Positions 52,900-63,800 of a stretch of DNA of 64,000 bases are shown piece by piece. The stretch lies in the NCBI GenBank assembly GCA_910585635.1, contig CAJUFE010000002.1:1-64000 (forward strand), in the 5' to 3' direction. Under the pieces are notes generated by a model that saw only the letters and a list, made by a program, of their open reading frames with translations, had not been told where the DNA came from and searched no databases. Every line of letters starts with the position of its first letter. Positions within the stretch are counted from its first letter, which is position 1. This DNA is from an uncultured Lachnospiraceae bacterium (GTDB lineage: Bacteria > Bacillota > Clostridia > Lachnospirales > Lachnospiraceae). The position numbers were made by a program, and so were the translations under genes.

Positions 52900-52963
52900 G
52901 ATATTATCATATTGATATTATCTATATGGATATATTATAGGCACCATATAGCAGTATTGTCAA
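52900..52963 (-). promoter_or_regulatory. Promoter and iterated operator of the NADAR operon
   Basis: Minus strand TTGACA (52958-52963) and TATAAT (52934-52939), 18-bp spacer. GATATTATC occurs at 52900-52908 and 52914-52922, with GATATATTATAG at 52929-52940, at 14-15-bp steps just downstream of and over the -10. Likely binding sites of the NrtR-like helix. The -35 overlaps the stop codon of the collagen-like frame. Confidence 0.7.
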
Positions 52964-54063
52964 GCAAAGAGTGCCATGAAAAATGATCTTACATACTTAC
53001 ATGGTGCTGTAGCGCCTGTAGGACCGGTTGGCCCAGTGGGGCCTATCACACCTGCTGTTCCGGCTGGGCCGGTCGGGCCAGTCGCTCCGGTCGCTCCTGC
53101 TGGACCTGCCGGGCCAGTCGGACCAGTCGCTCCAGTCGCCCCAGTTGCTCCTGCCGGGCCGGTCGGGCCAGTCGCTCCGGTCGCTCCTGCTGGACCTGCC
53201 GGGCCGGTCGGGCCCATCGCCCCAGTCGCTCCTGCCGCTCCTGCTGGGCCAGTCGGGCCGGTCGGGCCCATCGCTCCGGTCGCTCCTGCTGGACCTGCCG
53301 GGCCAGTAGGACCCATCGCCCCAGTCGCTCCTGCCGCTCCTACTGGGCCAGTCGGGCCGGTCGGGCCCATCGCCCCAGTCGCTCCGGTTGCTCCAGTCGG
53401 GCCGGTCGGGCCCATCGCTCCAGTCGCCCCTGTCGCTCCAGTCGCTCCTGCCGGGCCAGTAGGACCCATCGCTCCAGTCGCCCCTGTCGCTCCGGTTGCC
53501 CCTGCTGGACCTGCTGGGCCGGTCGGACCCATCGCTCCGGTCGCCCCTGCCGGACCTGCCGGGCCGGTCGGACCCATCGCTCCAGTCGCTCCAGTTGCTC
53601 CAGTCGCTCCAGTCGGGCCGGTCGGACCCATCGCTCCGGTCGCCCCTGCCGGACCTGCCGGGCCGGTCGGACCCATCGCTCCAGTTGCTCCAGTCGCTCC
53701 AGTCGGGCCGGTCGGACCCATCGCCCCAGTCGCTCCAGTCGCTCCAGTTGCTCCGGTTGCCCCTGTAGGGCCGGTCGGACCCATCGCCCCAGTCGCTCCG
53801 GTCGCCCCTGTCGCTCCGGTCGGGCCGGTCGGACCCATCGCCCCAGTCGCTCCGGTCGCCCCTGTCGCTCCAGTCGCCCCTGTCGCTCCGGTCGGGCCCA
53901 TCGGGCCCATGGGGCCCGGATATCCTCTCAGGCCGCGCGGGCCCATGGGGCCCCGGCAGCATGAGCAGCAGCTGCCATAACAGCCGTTCCCGCAGCCCGC
54001 CCAGTTTTCATCATAAGAAAGCTCGCACCCTGATCCTGTATAATAAAGATCATTCGAACACAT
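52960..54063 (-). CDS. Collagen-like surface protein, N terminus and stalk only
   Basis: 367 residues from ATG 54063 (AAGGAGGAG upstream). The N terminus [20 protein letters not shown] is followed by a Cys-rich stretch ([16 protein letters not shown]). Then come about 300 residues of Gly-x-Thr/Pro triplets ([15 protein letters not shown] repeats). The protein ends abruptly in [15 protein letters not shown] instead of the beta-rich head domain that normally follows. That head lies alone at 18316-18828. Such proteins form trimers on the exosporium or cell surface of clostridia. Repeats in this tract make assembly errors possible. Confidence 0.8.
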   Translation of the reverse strand: MCSNDLYYTGSGCELSYDENWAGCGNGCYGSCCSCCRGPMGPRGLRGYPGPMGPMGPTGATGATGATGATGATGAMGPTGPTGATGATGATGAMGPTGPTGATGATGATGATGAMGPTGPTGATGATGAMGPTGPAGPAGATGAMGPTGPTGATGATGATGAMGPTGPAGPAGATGAMGPTGPAGPAGATGATGATGAMGPTGPAGATGATGATGAMGPTGPTGATGATGAMGPTGPTGPVGAAGATGAMGPTGPAGPAGATGAMGPTGPTGPAGAAGATGAMGPTGPAGPAGATGATGPTGPAGATGATGATGPTGPAGPAGATGATGPTGPAGTAGVIGPTGPTGPTGATAPCKYVRSFFMALFA

Positions 54064-54225
54064 ATGCTCTCCTCCTTGTTCTTTTCTAGCCAATGATGCT
54101 TGGCTTACTATTATCTTATGGGCTTGAACAAGATCTGTGTATACGATCAGGACGTTCAAGATCTATCCTCTTGACAAAGTCCGCATGATATACAACAATA
54201 GATATACAAAGGAGGAGGAGACGCT

Positions 54226-55599
54226 ATGTCACAACAAAGGGAAAAACAGGATATGGGAAATGACAGCATCCCCAGACTGATGGTGAGCCTTGCCATCCCA
54301 GCAGTGGTGGCCCAGCTGATCAATATGCTGTACAATATCGTAGACCGGATCTATATCGGGCACATCCCCGACGCGGGGGCGTCCGCTCTTACGGGAGTGG
54401 GGCTGTTCCTCCCGATCCTGATGATGATCAATGCCTTTGCCATGCTGGCTGGCTCCGGGGGCGCGCCCAGAGCGGCCATCGCCATGGGGCAGGGCGATCA
54501 GGCCAGCGCCCAGAAGATCCTGGGGAACTGCTTTTCCGTTCTGATGCTCTTTGCGGCGGCGCTGACATTGGTCTTTTATGCCTCCGCCCCATGGCTCCTC
54601 AGGCTTTTCGGAGCCAGCGACGTGACCCTGCCCTATGGCCTGGCCTATGCCCGGATCTATATCCTGGGAACGGTTTTTGTCATGATCGTCATGGGGCTGA
54701 ACCCTTTCATCACCACCCAGGGATTTGCCAAGTTCAGCATGATCACCACCGTGGTGGGCGCTGTCTGTAATATCATCCTGGACCCCATCCTGATCTTCGG
54801 CTTCCATATGGGGGTCCGGGGAGCGGCTGTGGCCACGGTCATCAGCCAGGCCGTCAGCGCCCTGTGGGTGCTGTCCTTTCTTTGCGGTCACAAGACCCTG
54901 CTCCGGCTCACCTGGCCGGACATGAAGATCGTGCCGGAGGTCATCCTCCCGTGCCTGGCCCTAGGGATCTCCACCTTTGTGATGCTCAGCACGGAAAGTA
55001 TCCTGAACATCAGCTTTAACAGCAGCCTGGCACGCTACGGCGGGGACATAGCGGTAGGCGCCATGACCATCATCTCCTCCTGCAACCAGCTGGTGACCCT
55101 GCCCCTGCAGGGGATCTGCCAGGGCGGACAGCCCATCATGAGCTATAATTTCGGCGCCGGGAAAAAGGAGAGGGTAAAGCAGGCCTTCGGCTGCCAGCTC
55201 CTGTCTTGCGCAGGTTATGCCGCGGCTCTGTGGCTCATGATGATGCTGGCGCCTCAGGCCTTTGCCCAGATCTTCAGCAACGACCAGGCGCTGGTGGCAC
55301 ATACGGTCCGCTCCATGCGGATCTATATGGCCGGGATCTTCTCTATCGGGATCCAGATCGCCTGTCAGCAGACCTTTATGGCCCTGGGACAGGCGAAGAT
55401 CAGCCTGCTCCTGGCCTGCCTGCGCAAGCTGGTCCTCCTGATCCCCCTGATCTTCATCCTGCCCCATGTGTTCGCCGATCAGGTGTTCGGCGTTTTCGTG
55501 GCAGAGCCGGTCAGCGATATCCTGGCGGCCACGGTGACAGCCTTCATGCTGTTCACGCGGATCAACAAGATCTTAGCGCGGGGAGCCGGGAAGGCCTGA
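54226..55599 (+). CDS. MATE-family efflux transporter
   Basis: 457-residue membrane protein with 12 hydrophobic helices. Typical segments: LMVSLAIPAVVAQLINMLYNIV, DRIYIGHIPDAGASALTGVG, GGAPRAAIAMGQGD in the first half and GGQPIMSYNFGAGKKERVKQ in the second. AAGGAGGAGG before the ATG. Divergent from the collagen-like gene. A paralog of, but not close to, the MATE gene at 11910. Confidence 0.95.
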   Translation: MSQQREKQDMGNDSIPRLMVSLAIPAVVAQLINMLYNIVDRIYIGHIPDAGASALTGVGLFLPILMMINAFAMLAGSGGAPRAAIAMGQGDQASAQKILGNCFSVLMLFAAALTLVFYASAPWLLRLFGASDVTLPYGLAYARIYILGTVFVMIVMGLNPFITTQGFAKFSMITTVVGAVCNIILDPILIFGFHMGVRGAAVATVISQAVSALWVLSFLCGHKTLLRLTWPDMKIVPEVILPCLALGISTFVMLSTESILNISFNSSLARYGGDIAVGAMTIISSCNQLVTLPLQGICQGGQPIMSYNFGAGKKERVKQAFGCQLLSCAGYAAALWLMMMLAPQAFAQIFSNDQALVAHTVRSMRIYMAGIFSIGIQIACQQTFMALGQAKISLLLACLRKLVLLIPLIFILPHVFADQVFGVFVAEPVSDILAATVTAFMLFTRINKILARGAGKA

Positions 55600-55687
55600 C
55601 CTATGGTCTTTTCCTACCATTTTCCATATAGATAAGAGCATCCGATCCATCCCGCGATCTGCGCGGTCGCGGGCATATCACACATAA

Positions 55688-57175
<1,488 letters not shown>

Positions 57176-57318
57176 GGCAATGTTCATTTATATCTACTAT
57201 TACAGCTACATTTATAACTTTTTATAGCTACAATGATACGGTTGACAGTGAACAGATCCTACATATTTGTAACATTTCAATATTTCAATGATCGATGTAG
57301 TGACTGAAGGATCCTCTC

Positions 57319-57360
57319 TGGGAGGGGAGCGACCCCCTCGCGACATATCTATGCTATAAG
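57319..57360 (-). repeat. Dispersed repeat family 1, partial copy 3
   Basis: Minus strand ATAGATATGTCGCGAGGGGG followed by GCTCCCCTCCC. Matches the 5' part of the copies at 60846 and 63801. Nothing else was recognised in the 57176-57426 gap. Confidence 0.6.
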
Positions 57361-57426
57361 GCTCCCTGGCATGGGAGTGAACAGTTACATGTTCTGTCGA
57401 AAATACACGGATCCCCTCGAAACCTG

Positions 57427-57455
57427 TTGACTCTCACCCCACTGTCCGATATAAT
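57427..57455 (+). promoter_or_regulatory. Promoter of degV gene
   Basis: TTGACT (57427-57432) and TATAAT (57450-57455), 17-bp spacer, about 110 bp before the start codon. Confidence 0.75.
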
Positions 57456-57566
57456 AAATTTCAGCAAGTAGTTTTCAAAACTACATATCCCAGTCGTGAT
57501 GATCTATCTATCCAGATCGATCGTAATACAGCGGCGGACTTTCAACATAAAGAAAAGGAGCTCACG

Positions 57567-58400
57567 ATGGTCCAGATCATAACCGATTCCTCCACCCTAT
57601 ATACTGAAGAAGAAGGAAAGGCGCTGGGGATCGTCCCGATCCCCTTATGTGTCACGATCGGAGAAAAAGAGATCCGGGATCTTTCGATCCCGGTGGAGGC
57701 GTTTATCGCGGATATCGATGCCGGGCATATCCCGGTCTCTTCCCAGCCGCCGATCGGCGATGTGCTGGAGGTCTTTGAGCGCTATAAAGGCAGCACGATC
57801 ATCAACCTGTCCATGGGCGACGGCCTTTCCGGCACCTACCAGACCGCCTGCAGCGCCAGGGAGATGGCCGAAAACCGGGAGGACATCACGGTGGTCAATA
57901 CCAGGACCCTCTGCGGCCCCCACCGCTATATGGTGGAGTGCGCGGCCGCCATGGCCCGGGAGGGACAGAGCAAGGAAGCCATCCTCCAGATGGTGGAGGA
58001 GAAGATGGCCTCCACCAAGTCCTACCTGATCCCCCAGGACTTCGCCTACCTAAAGAGGGGAGGCCGCCTGTCCCCCACTGCGGCGTGGATCGGATCTCTT
58101 CTGAACATCAAGCCCATCGTGGTCTTGAACAAAGAGGGGGCCCGGCTGGATAAGTTCGGCACCGGCCGCACTTTAAAGGGCGCGGTAAAAGCGGTCTTCA
58201 AGCAGATGGAGCGGGACCGGGTAGGCGAAAAGGATATCCTGTATATCGCCCACGGAGCCGTCCCGGAGGACGCCGAGATGATCCGGGACATGGCTCTGGA
58301 GAGATTTCCCGGGATCGATGTGCGGATCCTCCTTCTGAGCCATGTGTTCATCACCCAGGGAGGACCTGGCTGCGTGGCCCTGCAGCATGTACAGAAATGA
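57567..58400 (+). CDS. DegV-family fatty-acid-binding protein
   Basis: 277 residues. MVQIITDSSTLYTEEEGKAL at the N terminus, VSSQPPIGDVLEVFERYKG, the ligand-site stretch NLSMGDGLSGTYQTAC, RTLCGPHRYMVECA, and YLKRGGRLSPTAAWIG in the C-terminal domain. DegV/FakB proteins hold fatty acids for phosphorylation by FakA. No fakA gene is near. AAAGGAG upstream of the ATG. Confidence 0.95.
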   Translation: MVQIITDSSTLYTEEEGKALGIVPIPLCVTIGEKEIRDLSIPVEAFIADIDAGHIPVSSQPPIGDVLEVFERYKGSTIINLSMGDGLSGTYQTACSAREMAENREDITVVNTRTLCGPHRYMVECAAAMAREGQSKEAILQMVEEKMASTKSYLIPQDFAYLKRGGRLSPTAAWIGSLLNIKPIVVLNKEGARLDKFGTGRTLKGAVKAVFKQMERDRVGEKDILYIAHGAVPEDAEMIRDMALERFPGIDVRILLLSHVFITQGGPGCVALQHVQK

Positions 58401-58403
58401 AAA

Positions 58404-58426
58404 GGGCTGCCACATCGTGGCAGCCC
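58404..58426. terminator. Hairpin between convergent genes
   Basis: GGGCTGCCAC and GTGGCAGCCC pair over 10 bp with a 3-base loop. TTTTCATTTC follows on the minus strand, so it ends the small basic gene as well as degV. Confidence 0.85.
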
Positions 58427-58439
58427 GCTGGAAGGGATA

Positions 58440-58652
58440 TCACATCCCCAGCTGAGGCCCCGTCCCCTCCTTCACGGGTACGGTCCGGTCCTTCCCGATC
58501 GTCATCTTCGGCTCCCGTCTTAAGCGCTCCCGCTTCTCCTTGCTCTCCAGATCCTTAAAGCTCAAGGCCACCTTGGACTTCTCCCGCTGCCTTTGCGCGC
58601 TCTTCTGCATCAAGTTTGCCAGACCCACCTTATGCTTGACTTCTCTCGCCAC
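58440..58652 (-). CDS. Small basic protein linked to kinase-like gene
   Basis: 70 residues from a GTG, rich in Lys, Arg and Glu (NLMQKSAQRQREKSKVALSF then LESKEKRERLRREPKM). No family recognised. Starts 21 bp after the stop of the large kinase-like gene and is followed by a terminator, so it is the second gene of that transcript. Helical; might bind RNA or the partner protein, which is inference. Confidence 0.6.
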   Translation of the reverse strand: MAREVKHKVGLANLMQKSAQRQREKSKVALSFKDLESKEKRERLRREPKMTIGKDRTVPVKEGTGPQLGM

Positions 58653-58673
58653 ATGGACCCGATACCTCTCCCG

Positions 58674-60767
58674 TCACATAGCCCGCTCCGGCCCTTTCTG
58701 CTCTCTCTGCCCTATGGGCTGCCGGATCGCCGCTGTCCGCTCTCTGGGCAGTACCCGCTGGGCCCGTTTTTTGTGGATCTCGTCCATCCGGCTCCGGGCC
58801 GCCTTCCGCTCTTTCTCCTCCAGCTCCTTCACGGTCTGCCTGACCCGGTCCTTTTCCTCCCGGCCCATAGGCAGAGGCCTTCTGGCATCCCGTTCCGGTC
58901 CCCTTTTCCCCTCCAGCTCCCGGACATTTTTCTGGAACTGGGTCCGCTCTCTCGCCAGCTCGTCCTGCCGGATCTTCAGCTCATTTTTGACATCGCGCTG
59001 GAACTCACTGCGCAGATGGATAAGATCCCTGGCCTCTCTGTAGAACCCGCCATTCTGCTTCTTAAAAGCGTCCACGGTAGGGCTCCCCTTCTCCCATTCC
59101 TCTTTCCCGATCATGGGAACGCTCTTAAAGTCTTCCTTCATCTGCTCCAGGCGCTCTACGGTCAGATCCATATGCTTTTTATCCAGCACGTCCCCCAGAT
59201 AAAATTCCAGCTCGTTCCGGTCCAGACGGCTGATCCTCTCGGCCAGCTCCCGGTCCACGCCCGCGATCCACTTGGGCTGCCGTGTCATCCCGTTCTTCCC
59301 TTTCATCTCGACCTCTTTGATCCCCAAAAACGCCATGTCATTATCGATCGCCTTTAAGCCGGTCAGCTGGCGTTTCCCGTCCTTGTCCGGCTCCCCCACC
59401 TGGTAGAGGGCGTTGCCGTCATGCCGGTCGCTCTGTCCGCAGAGATAATCGAACAGTTCCAGACGGTTAGCGTCCCGCACGAACCGCGGATCGTCCAGAC
59501 CAGCCTTGTCTAACCGGCTCTTCTCTGTCTCATCCTTTGTCTTGACATCCAGCCCTTCCACAAACTCCATGAAATTGCCTTCCACGATCTTACCATTGCG
59601 CATCATCTTGATCCGCTCCGAATGGGCCACCATATGCCCCAGCCCCAATGCCTCCGCCATACGGCTGGTCAGCTCGTTACGCCGGTCAAGCTTCCCGTTC
59701 CTGCAGTCCACACCGTATTTTTCTGCCGCGGAATGCATCCCATTGACCGCCTTGGCCCGTTCGCCCAGGCTGCTGATCACGCCTGCCATGTCCGGATCCT
59801 CCATAGCCTGGATCAGGTCGTCATAATGACCCTTTGACGCCCCGGGGTCTTGTAACCGTGTATTGAGGATCTCATACATGAACTTCCCCAACTGGGCCTC
59901 TGCATTCTCCTTAAAGCTGAAGTTCACAGCGCCGGTTTTCCCGCAGAACTCCTCTACCACATCCATGTGGTTCCCCAACGCCATCTGGATCGGTCCCGGC
60001 TGGAGGGCGGAGACGAAATTCTGTCCCAACGTCTGCATATCCGTCTCCATATATTCGGAGAAGATCCCCTTCTTGCCATCTACCTCTACCACGCTGCGGG
60101 TGCTCTGCCCATTGCCCACGGTGCCTGTCTTCGCGTCCGCCTTCACCAGGGGTACCGGAAAACTCACGTTCCCCCATCGTTTCCCCTCACGGATCGCCTG
60201 GTCCAACTTCGGCTTGCTGCGGACCGCGTCCAGGTTGATCTCCAGATGCTCCTCCATCTGGCTCTGCAGGAGGTTCCGCTGATCGATATCCACCGCTGTC
60301 TTATCCGTGGTGGCGCGGAAGGCCTCATAAGCATCCTGGAATTTCCTGGAATACCCCGTGATCTTCATGGCGGAAGCCATATCCACCGCTACGTTATCCA
60401 TGGCCTTGATCTGGTCGTGGGCGATCTGGCAATCGGTGAACCGGCTGAAGCCCATGGCCTTTTCCACCAGCTTAAAGCGCTCTCTCCCGCTTTCTGTGCG
60501 TGCGCCCTGCCGGCTGTCCAGATAGGCCTTGCAGGCAGCGGCAAACTGCTGGTTGCAGGCCTCCTTCTGCTCCAGATCTGCTGTAGCGGCCATCCTCTCC
60601 AGGCTTTCATAGACTGCTTTGAAGGCATCGGAATCCTTCCAGCTGCTGGTTTTCTTAAATTCCTGTATCAGCTTCTGCTCATCGGTGAGCTGGGCCTGGT
60701 TGTTTTCGCCTGCGGTCTTGTCGGCGGTCTTGCCTGCTCCCTTATTTCCTCTTCCAAAAAATGCCAT
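58674..60767 (-). CDS. Large protein with PI3/4-kinase-like catalytic motif
   Basis: 697 residues from ATG 60767 (GAGGAGG 9 bases upstream; longer frame lacks this). Residues 1-200 are helical. A strand RSVVEVDGKKGIFSEYM near 240 resembles the kinase N-lobe with a nucleotide-binding Lys. LFDYLCGQSDRHDGNALYQV has D447-R-H-x-x-N452, and KAIDNDMAFLG has D475/D477: the spacing of catalytic loop and metal-binding Asp in phosphoinositide-3/4-kinase-like enzymes. The last 120 residues are Arg/Glu/Lys-rich coiled coil. No signal peptide or membrane segment. Family assignment is by motif only. Confidence 0.65.
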   Translation of the reverse strand: MAFFGRGNKGAGKTADKTAGENNQAQLTDEQKLIQEFKKTSSWKDSDAFKAVYESLERMAATADLEQKEACNQQFAAACKAYLDSRQGARTESGRERFKLVEKAMGFSRFTDCQIAHDQIKAMDNVAVDMASAMKITGYSRKFQDAYEAFRATTDKTAVDIDQRNLLQSQMEEHLEINLDAVRSKPKLDQAIREGKRWGNVSFPVPLVKADAKTGTVGNGQSTRSVVEVDGKKGIFSEYMETDMQTLGQNFVSALQPGPIQMALGNHMDVVEEFCGKTGAVNFSFKENAEAQLGKFMYEILNTRLQDPGASKGHYDDLIQAMEDPDMAGVISSLGERAKAVNGMHSAAEKYGVDCRNGKLDRRNELTSRMAEALGLGHMVAHSERIKMMRNGKIVEGNFMEFVEGLDVKTKDETEKSRLDKAGLDDPRFVRDANRLELFDYLCGQSDRHDGNALYQVGEPDKDGKRQLTGLKAIDNDMAFLGIKEVEMKGKNGMTRQPKWIAGVDRELAERISRLDRNELEFYLGDVLDKKHMDLTVERLEQMKEDFKSVPMIGKEEWEKGSPTVDAFKKQNGGFYREARDLIHLRSEFQRDVKNELKIRQDELARERTQFQKNVRELEGKRGPERDARRPLPMGREEKDRVRQTVKELEEKERKAARSRMDEIHKKRAQRVLPRERTAAIRQPIGQREQKGPERAM

Positions 60768-60845
60768 GTGATCTTTCCTCCTCGTCTTAATTTTAAGATC
60801 CGCTGCCGTGACGAACTTTACATCCACACCAGGGATCCTTATTGC

Positions 60846-60867
60846 TTAGATATGTCGCAAAGGGCCC
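60846..60867 (+). repeat. Dispersed repeat family 1, partial copy 4
   Basis: TTAGATATGTCGCAAAGGGC directly followed by CC and CTCCCTCC. Same word as in the copies at 57319 and 63801. Confidence 0.65.
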
Positions 60868-60894
60868 CTCCCTCCACTACTTTAGTTGAGCACT

Positions 60895-61923
60895 CTAGTT
60901 GCCGGTCCCTCGACCCACATTGACTTTCTCTGTCACCTGCCCTTGTGGCCTGCCTGCCACCTGTCGCCAGATCCGCAGGATATAGGCGCCCAGTATCCCC
61001 ATCCCCATCAGGAGCAGGCCGGTGGCGGCCCAGATGGAGACGGTTGCGGTTTCCCAGCCGGGGAACGGGCCTGAAGGTCCTGGACCGAGGGCTGGACTTG
61101 TGCCTGGCAGCCCGCTGACCCGCGATGAAAAGGCCAGCAGCCAGATAAGACGTAAAAGGGCCGGGAGGGCGATCCCGATCCCCAGCCAGAAGAGCAGGTG
61201 GATGGGCCAGGGGCTTAAGGAGACCACCGCACCGGCGGCCAGTCCGGCGGCCTTTCTAAAGGGGTATCGGCTCTTCCCTGCCCGCCTGGGCCGCCTGTCA
61301 AAGGGGACCTCCCCGGAGGGCAGGCCCAAAAGGGGGATCAGCCCACGCAGGAAGGGATCCGGCTCCGTAAAGAGGGCCAGGCCCTCCAGCGCTCTTTTAC
61401 TGAGGAGCCTGTACTCTCCGCAATCCTTGGGCATATGGATCTTCATGGCCGGCATGGACCGGTAGAAGAGCCAGGCCGTGGCCCGTTTCCATAAGGGATC
61501 GCCCCGGCGGCTTTTCCGCCGGGCGTACACCACATCCTTTCCGGCAAGGAACTGCTCCACCATGGCCGGGAGGATGGCCGGATCATCCTGCAGATCGGCG
61601 TCCATGGTGACCGCCGCGTCACAATAGGCCCGGCTCTCCATCAGCCCCGTGTACATGGCCGTCTGATGGCCTCCGTGGGGCCGCAGGGCGATCCCGCCGA
61701 TACGGGGCCGCAGGGCGGACAGGACCCGGACCTTCTCCCAGGTCCGGTCTGTGGAGCCGTCATCCACAAAGAGGATCCGGCTCTCCTCCCCGATCAGCCC
61801 TTCCCCGGCCATCGCCTCCAGGGTCCGGTCCAGCTCCTCTGCCGTATCGTCTAGCACGGCCTCCTCATCAAAGCAGGGGACCACCACATATAAGACCGGC
61901 CCCTCCCATCTCTCACTCTTCAT
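60895..61923 (-). CDS. Family 2 glycosyltransferase with C-terminal membrane anchor
   Basis: 342 residues. GT-A domain: VVPCFDEEAVLDDTAEELDR, LFVDDGSTDRTWEKV, the metal-binding VTMDADLQDDPAILPAM and RRKSRRGDPLWKRATAW. Two hydrophobic segments at about 225-260 and 300-330. This is the DPM1/GtrB layout, where a sugar is moved to a polyprenyl phosphate at the membrane. Overlaps the cyclase gene by 11 bp. Confidence 0.93.
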   Translation of the reverse strand: MKSERWEGPVLYVVVPCFDEEAVLDDTAEELDRTLEAMAGEGLIGEESRILFVDDGSTDRTWEKVRVLSALRPRIGGIALRPHGGHQTAMYTGLMESRAYCDAAVTMDADLQDDPAILPAMVEQFLAGKDVVYARRKSRRGDPLWKRATAWLFYRSMPAMKIHMPKDCGEYRLLSKRALEGLALFTEPDPFLRGLIPLLGLPSGEVPFDRRPRRAGKSRYPFRKAAGLAAGAVVSLSPWPIHLLFWLGIGIALPALLRLIWLLAFSSRVSGLPGTSPALGPGPSGPFPGWETATVSIWAATGLLLMGMGILGAYILRIWRQVAGRPQGQVTEKVNVGRGTGN

Positions 61924-63727
61924 CGATCACCCCCACCACCTGGTAGATACAGGTCTCCTCCGCGATCCCCTTTAGCTTCTGCCTGCCCAGACACTCCGCC
62001 CGGATCCGTCCCTTTAGCCGGTCATAGACCGCCTGGCTGACCACCACCTCCCCGGCCTTTGCCTGAGCCTCTAAGCGGGCGGCGGTGTTCACGGTGCTGC
62101 CGATCGCGGTGTAGTCCATGCGCAGGGAGGTGCCGATGTTCCCCACCACCACCTCGCCGCAGTCGATGCCCACCCCGAAGCCGATCTTCCGGTCCGTGAC
62201 CGCGGCCAGCTCCTTTGCCAGCCCCTCTGCCGCCGCCCGCATGTCCAGCCCGGTCTTTACCGCCCGGAACACATAGTCCTCCAGATCTAAGGGCGCGTTA
62301 TAGATCGCCATGGTGGCGTCGCCGATGAACTTATCCACAGTCCCTTTATTGGCGAACACTGCCCTGGTGGTCAGCTCCAGATACCGGTTCAAGATCTCCA
62401 CCACCGTTTCCGGGGGAAGGGCCTCCGACATAGGCGTAAAGTCCCGGATATCCACGAACAGGACGGCCACATCTCTTTTCTGCCCGCCAAGCTTTAAGGC
62501 GTCCTCGCCGCCCTTTACGATGCTGGAAGCCACCTCCTTGGACACATACCGGCCAAAGATCTTCTCCAGCCGTTTTTTCTCCTGCCGCTCGCCCAGATAG
62601 CGCATCAGGATATGGCCTGCAAAAAGGAGGGCGGAGCCGCTTAAAGGGTAGACCAGCGGCAGGATGCAGCCCAGCTCATAAGCCTTTTCGCTGCCGGCCC
62701 AGTAGAGCAGGAGGAGGACCGCCGCCGCTGCCGCCGCGTACTGGAGGGGCAGCAGCAGGACCGCCGCCAGCACCAGCCCCATCATGGCAGCCGTGGCCGA
62801 GAGCCGCCAGAAAAGACCGGCTTCCTTTTTCTGCTCCCCGTCTAAAAAGGCCTGGAGGATATTGGCATGGATCTCCACCCCGTACATGGGCATATCATGG
62901 CGGACCGCCGTATAGTAGGCGTCCATCATCCCCGTAGTATAGGGCCCCACCAGCACGATGCTGCCGGCAAATAGCTCCGGCGGGATCTCCCCGCTCACCA
63001 CCTTGGAAAAGGACAGGCCCGCGGTCTCCGAGCCGTAGAACTCGAAGGGCTGGCCCGCAAAGGGGATATAACCTGACGTAACTCCCTCTGCCACTGGCTC
63101 TGGCAGACTGCCGGTATACCTGCGGTAGATCTCCGTGGCAAAGCTGTAGGCGGTCTGGCCCTCCCCCAGGGAGAGGCTGTACAGGCTGTGCCGCACGATC
63201 CCGTCCCGGTCCACCGGCACATTGCTGAAGCCATAGGCTACATGAGGGCGCAGCCCGTCGTAGGGGACCTCGTAGGTGGCCACGGCGTCCTTGGACGAAA
63301 ATGTGCCTCCCTCGCCTTCCTCGACCTCTCTGCCGAAGGAGGCGTAGGAGGTGACCACCACATTGCCCGCCCTGGCGGCCGCCTCCGCCAGAGCTTGATC
63401 GTCCTCTTCCGTGCCCTCGCCGAAAAAACCGATATCCAATCCGATCACGGCAGGGGCTGTCAGCGGATCTTGGCCCAGCGCCTCCAGAAGGGCCGCCGTC
63501 CCACGGCGGCTCCAGCTCTGCCAGGAGCCGTATGCCTCCATGGTCTCCTCGTCGATGCCGATCACATAGATCTCAGGGCTCACCAGGCCGCCCTTTTGAT
63601 AATGTCCATCCTGTAAGCGCCAGTCCGAAGAGTCCAAAAGGCCAAAAGCCTGGACCGTCAGGACGGCGGCGCAGAGGATGATAAAAAAACAAAAGGATGT
63701 CCTCCGCATCCTGCTCTTGCTTGCCAA
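61913..63727 (-). CDS. CHASE2-domain adenylate/guanylate cyclase
   Basis: 604 residues from a TTG at 63727 behind AGGAGGAG. One N-terminal helix, an extracellular CHASE2 sensor (about 35-310: PEIYVIGIDEETMEAYGSW, VIGLDIGFFGEG, SIVLVGPYTTGMMDAYYTA), then three membrane helices (about 320-390) and a class III cyclase domain (about 420-600). Catalytic elements: VLFVDIRDFTPMSE with the metal Asp, KFIGDATMAIYNAP with the substrate-selecting Lys, and DYTAIGSTVNTAARLEAQA. The Lys and Thr pattern favours ATP. cAMP signalling is uncommon in this lineage. Confidence 0.95.
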   Translation of the reverse strand: MASKSRMRRTSFCFFIILCAAVLTVQAFGLLDSSDWRLQDGHYQKGGLVSPEIYVIGIDEETMEAYGSWQSWSRRGTAALLEALGQDPLTAPAVIGLDIGFFGEGTEEDDQALAEAAARAGNVVVTSYASFGREVEEGEGGTFSSKDAVATYEVPYDGLRPHVAYGFSNVPVDRDGIVRHSLYSLSLGEGQTAYSFATEIYRRYTGSLPEPVAEGVTSGYIPFAGQPFEFYGSETAGLSFSKVVSGEIPPELFAGSIVLVGPYTTGMMDAYYTAVRHDMPMYGVEIHANILQAFLDGEQKKEAGLFWRLSATAAMMGLVLAAVLLLPLQYAAAAAAVLLLLYWAGSEKAYELGCILPLVYPLSGSALLFAGHILMRYLGERQEKKRLEKIFGRYVSKEVASSIVKGGEDALKLGGQKRDVAVLFVDIRDFTPMSEALPPETVVEILNRYLELTTRAVFANKGTVDKFIGDATMAIYNAPLDLEDYVFRAVKTGLDMRAAAEGLAKELAAVTDRKIGFGVGIDCGEVVVGNIGTSLRMDYTAIGSTVNTAARLEAQAKAGEVVVSQAVYDRLKGRIRAECLGRQKLKGIAEETCIYQVVGVIDEE

Positions 63728-63800
63728 GGTCCTCTCCTCCTTTTTCTGACTGGCTCTTTCCTGGTCACTTTTTTCGCCTATGTAAAATAGGCTTAATTAC

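Noticed and set aside
52976..53980. Long plus-strand frame of [14 protein letters not shown] repeats
   Set aside because: It is the antisense reading of the collagen triplets; GC-rich repeats stay open in several frames. The minus-strand gene has the ribosome-binding site and natural N terminus.
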